Source: Quillaja saponaria (Eukaryota; Streptophyta; Magnoliopsida; Fabales; Quillajaceae). From it: 64,000 nucleotides of DNA. The stretch spans positions 10,292,001 through 10,356,000 of the forward strand of contig CM055607.1 in assembly GCA_029379385.1 (NCBI GenBank), read 5' to 3'. Position numbers and translations under genes: made by a program. This document shows positions 60,440 through 64,000 of this stretch, piece after piece. Position 1 is the stretch's first letter, and each line of letters begins with the position of its first letter. The notes under the pieces were generated by a model, which saw only the letters and a list, made by a program, of their open reading frames with translations, had not been told where the DNA came from and made no database searches.

Positions 60440-60890
60440 TGATAGTTAGAGAAAATAATGAACCGCATTAATTTGTGGGTACTTATTAAAAATTTGGATT
60501 GAATTTAGTTTATTTTCTAAACGTATATATTTTTAATTTATTAATAAAATGTGTCAAATTTAATATTTTTATAACTTAATTTACAAAGTCGTGAGCATGT
60601 TTATTAATAATTTTTTATTATTTATAAATAAATTTATATGTAAAAAATTAACATATAGTGTAATATAATTTGGTAATATATTACTCAAATAGGTTTTGGT
60701 AGATTGAGTTCAATTTTTTTAAATTATAAATTTTTTTTATAATTAGTAAGAACATTTGAAGAGCCAAGCTTGTATCTTGTATTAGGCTTGTTATTTCTTA
60801 ACAAGTTTAAACTTACAAGTTCTAAACAAGTCGAGTTATAACTTATTCAAAACTTGACGAGTGCTGAGGTTAGCTCGTTACCTGTTTTTT
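60440..60890. repeat. Dispersed repeat, hAT-MITE-like, copy 6
   Basis: Diverged copy (GATAGTTAGAGAAAATAATGAACCGC to TTAGCTCGTTACC). Confidence 0.4.
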
Positions 60891-61024
60891 TATATTAGTT
60901 TGTATTTATTTAAGTTGGTTTGTCGTTATATATATATAAATTATAAATAGATTTCTGGTCATAATTGACGTGTTTGGTTTGGTCCCACCTTATCTCAAGT
61001 TCTCTCATAAACAGATTGACGTAT

Positions 61025-62600
61025 TTTTCTCATATTTAGAGTTTTGATTGGTATTTTATTTTTAAAAAATTCCTAGGCTAATTAAAAATAATTTACTCTC
61101 TATACTTTATAAACAATAATATACCTTAATTTACTCATACTCTTAATTTTTTTGATATTTTTAAAAATCATTTTTTATAATTACTAATTATTTTAATGAT
61201 TTCTTCATTGTTTATTAGAGGTGATCAATTATTAAAAAAAGAAAAAGAAAAAAAAAAGAGTAAATTCATGTATAAATCAGCAATTAGTATTGGTGGCAAA
61301 TATATATATATATATTTTTAAAAAGATTGCTTGATCAATAGAAAAGATATATGCATATTCAAAATAAAACAAAAAATATATGTAACAAAATATTTTTTCA
61401 AAAGTTATAAATTTACAATTTACAATATAATTATCAAAATAATAATAATATACTAATACAATTACACATAGCAAGATCAAAATTATCATAGAATTGTGCA
61501 CTATTGATGTCAAGGGATCCAATTAAAATTTTATTATTTTAGGACTTTGTCTTTCTCCAATCAAATGCTTTATCAATAAAACTAACCACTAATTGATATT
61601 CTTCAATGATTTACATGTTTTGGTTTGCGTTTTTTTTTTTTTTTTTCCTTCTTTCTTTTCTCTTTATGCCAATTGCTCAACTAAAATAATGACATATCTC
61701 TTTGTCCTCAAAGATTTTAAAAAAAGTTGCTTCTAGAGAGAATTTTTTAAACCACAAAATTATTTCATTAATTAGAGGACAAGATGTAGACCGCAATATT
61801 ATATAAAACTCCAAGTTTATAGCCACGTCTATATACTATCAAAACAACAATAATTGTTTCTTGTGTTTGTCGTTTTCTTTGAAGCCTTTGCATTTTTCCA
61901 ACCAAATTTTTTTTTTCTTTATGCCAATTGAGGCGCAAACTATGCTTCTTAGATGCTCAACTAAACTAAAATAATGACATATCTCTTTGTCTTTAAATTT
62001 TCAAAAAAGTTGCTTCTAGATAGAATGTTATTATTTTTGAACGGCCAAAAAATTTCGTCAATACCAATCCAATCTCAAAAGAAAGCACCAAGTTTATGGC
62101 CATGCCTATATACTATCAAAAGAGCAATAATTGCTTCTCTTGTTTATTGTTTTGCTTTAACGGAATAACACGTGTCCAAAAAGAAATAATATTATGTTTA
62201 TTTATATTTATACTATATAGAAAAATAGTTTAATTATAATTTCTTTTATTTCTTTAAATATTTTTATGAGTTTACACTATTGCAATTATTAATTTATTTA
62301 TTTATTCCTAATTCTTCTTCCTTTAATACTAATAAAATTATAACTCTTTTTCACTATTAGTTTATATTTACTTACAAATTTGTATTATGAAATTTATTTT
62401 TAGTTAAATTTACTTATTCATTTAATTACACTAACAAAGTGTAACATTTAGTTATTATTTCTTAGTATTAGAATATTGTGCTTAAAATAGATTAATAATT
62501 TATATTTTTTCTAAATCTTATAATAATTATTTTCTTAATTCTTTTTCTATCTTAAGAATTAAAAAATATTATCAATTTAATTTTTTATTATATTTACTTG
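61025..62600. repeat. Spacer block R3, copy 2 of 2
   Basis: Matches 46015-48065 but lacks the internal tandem duplication. 62600-62800 holds a short unique AT-rich insertion with a direct repeat of a TTAGGATAC motif. Confidence 0.7.
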
Positions 62601-62989
62601 TTAAATTTTTTTAACAGGTGTTCTTAGGATACTTGTTAAAATGATAAATAAAAAAATTTTATATAATTTTTTATAGTGATTAGTTACGATTTTAATATTT
62701 TATAATAAATAATTTACTACTTTTAAAATATTTTAAATTTCAAAATTCAAATATATTGTACCGTACCTTTAGGATACTCATTAAAAAACTCTTACTTATT
62801 CTTGTAATTACATTAACATAGAGTAACCTTTAATTATTATTTTATAATATAAAAATATTATGTTTTAAATAGACTATTTTTTTTTTCTAACTCTTTCCAT
62901 TTTAATATTAATATGACTATTGATTTATTTTCCTAATTCTTCTAGATTTCAAATAGATTATTCTAATTATTCTAAATTTCATATACATG

Positions 62990-63970
62990 TTAACACGTTA
63001 AATTAATTAAACAATTGGCCATAAGTAAGTACTATCGTCTTCGTACATTAATCTGTAATTGTTGGAGTTGCTTTGTCATTAATCGATTCCTGGTCCTACA
63101 TATGATGTTCTCCCCCTTATCCCCTTTGTCGTTTACGATGGATGTTTGAAAATATTCACAAGAGGACTTTGGATTTTGGGACAGCCACGTATTTTATTGC
63201 TGATATGGAGCACGTGGTGAAATCACATGACAGGACGTAGTTGTCACATTTTGAGGATAATTTAATTTGATGATAATACCCTTTTATATTTGGAAAGCAT
63301 TTTAAAATTCAAATTTTAGTTTAGATTATAATTTGATCATGATATAATTATTAGTGAAATTATTATTTGAATCTTCAAAATATATTGCTTATTGCACCCA
63401 ATAATTAGTCCAATTTTGTAATTGTACTTTTGTAATTTAGGCTTACTTACAATACTCAGACACATCGTTTACCATGTTAATTACTGCAAACTAATTAAAT
63501 GGGCACTGATTTTGATTGAGCCTAACTAAGAATTCGATTATTACTCTAAAACCAAGTAAAAATTTATAAGACCTCATCTCCTAGATTTTTAATTTCATTA
63601 TATGTTAACTTGCACTTTATTTATTTATTTTTGCTGAGGACTAGATTTTTAATTTCATTATATGTTAACTTGTACTTTATTTATTTATTTTTGCTGAGGA
63701 TTGCTTCTGTATTGGATACTTTCTGTTTTTATGTATGTTGAAAGAAATATTTTAATGCTAACGAATTTTTAATTCAACTGATAAATCTTAGACATATTCA
63801 AGCATGTAAGTTTAGTATATATAAAAAAAAAAACCCATTCTCATGCTAAAATACCAATTACCAATTTTGAAACTACTTATAAAGACAAATAACTATATTA
63901 AATTTTACATACCACTTTTGATTCGATACGATCATGGATAAATAGAGTTTTTTTTTTTTACATAAATAGT
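62990..63970. repeat. Spacer block R4, copy 2 of 2
   Basis: Matches 48985-49815, with a 60-bp tandem duplication at 63583-63704 (CTAGATTTTTAATTTCATTATATGTTAACTTG unit). In copy 1 this block lies about 0.6 kb before a Kunitz gene. Confidence 0.7.
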
Positions 63971-64000
63971 AATTATATCAATCAATTACATTATAATAGG

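Overview
This is nuclear DNA from a flowering plant, almost certainly a dicot (probably a woody rosid; I cannot name the species). The evidence is: TIR-type NBS-LRR (TNL) resistance genes with GT-AG introns, Kunitz inhibitors of the miraculin/soybean type, a CYP716-like P450 relic, LINE and LTR retroelement remains, and very AT-rich repeat-filled spacers. There are no bacterial-style operons, tRNA or rRNA genes, or CRISPR arrays.

Left third (1-31060): a same-strand TNL array. Gene A (1-2271, 5' end outside the window), gene B (4545-9138, one base away from a full reading frame), gene C (18048-23935, heavily broken), a TNL fragment (24020-25020) and gene D (25981-30654, broken). A and C form one lineage and B and D another, so the array looks like a duplicated A-B pair. 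All four genes share one striking feature. After the usual C-terminal jelly-roll domain (C-JID), several phase-matched exons add the conserved part of a GEM-like/FIP1 protein, namely its GRAM domain and the helical segment before it. They therefore look like TNLs with an integrated GRAM domain, and this is the most interesting content of the window. In A and C a further exon repeats part of the GEM-like helix. Gene C also carries an expanded Ser-rich repeat inside its LRR and a 551-bp TRIM-like retroelement with a clean 5-bp target duplication.

Middle (31060-41640): a broken CYP716-like P450 whose start also survives as a relic in the leaders of TNLs B and D, an inverted-repeat element, a LINE 3' remnant, a pair of degenerate small secreted-like ORFs, and a possible solo LTR.

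Right third (41640-64000): two nearly identical Kunitz-type inhibitor genes on the minus strand (50446-51087 and 54849-55490), embedded in a patchwork of duplicated spacers. A third Kunitz promoter without its gene lies at 59795-60300. The spacer order predicts another Kunitz gene just past the right edge.

The theme is a defence-gene neighbourhood (immune receptors and protease inhibitors) shaped by tandem duplication, frameshifts and small transposon insertions. Exon borders were inferred by eye from splice consensus, frame and paralogue comparison. No expression data or database search was available.
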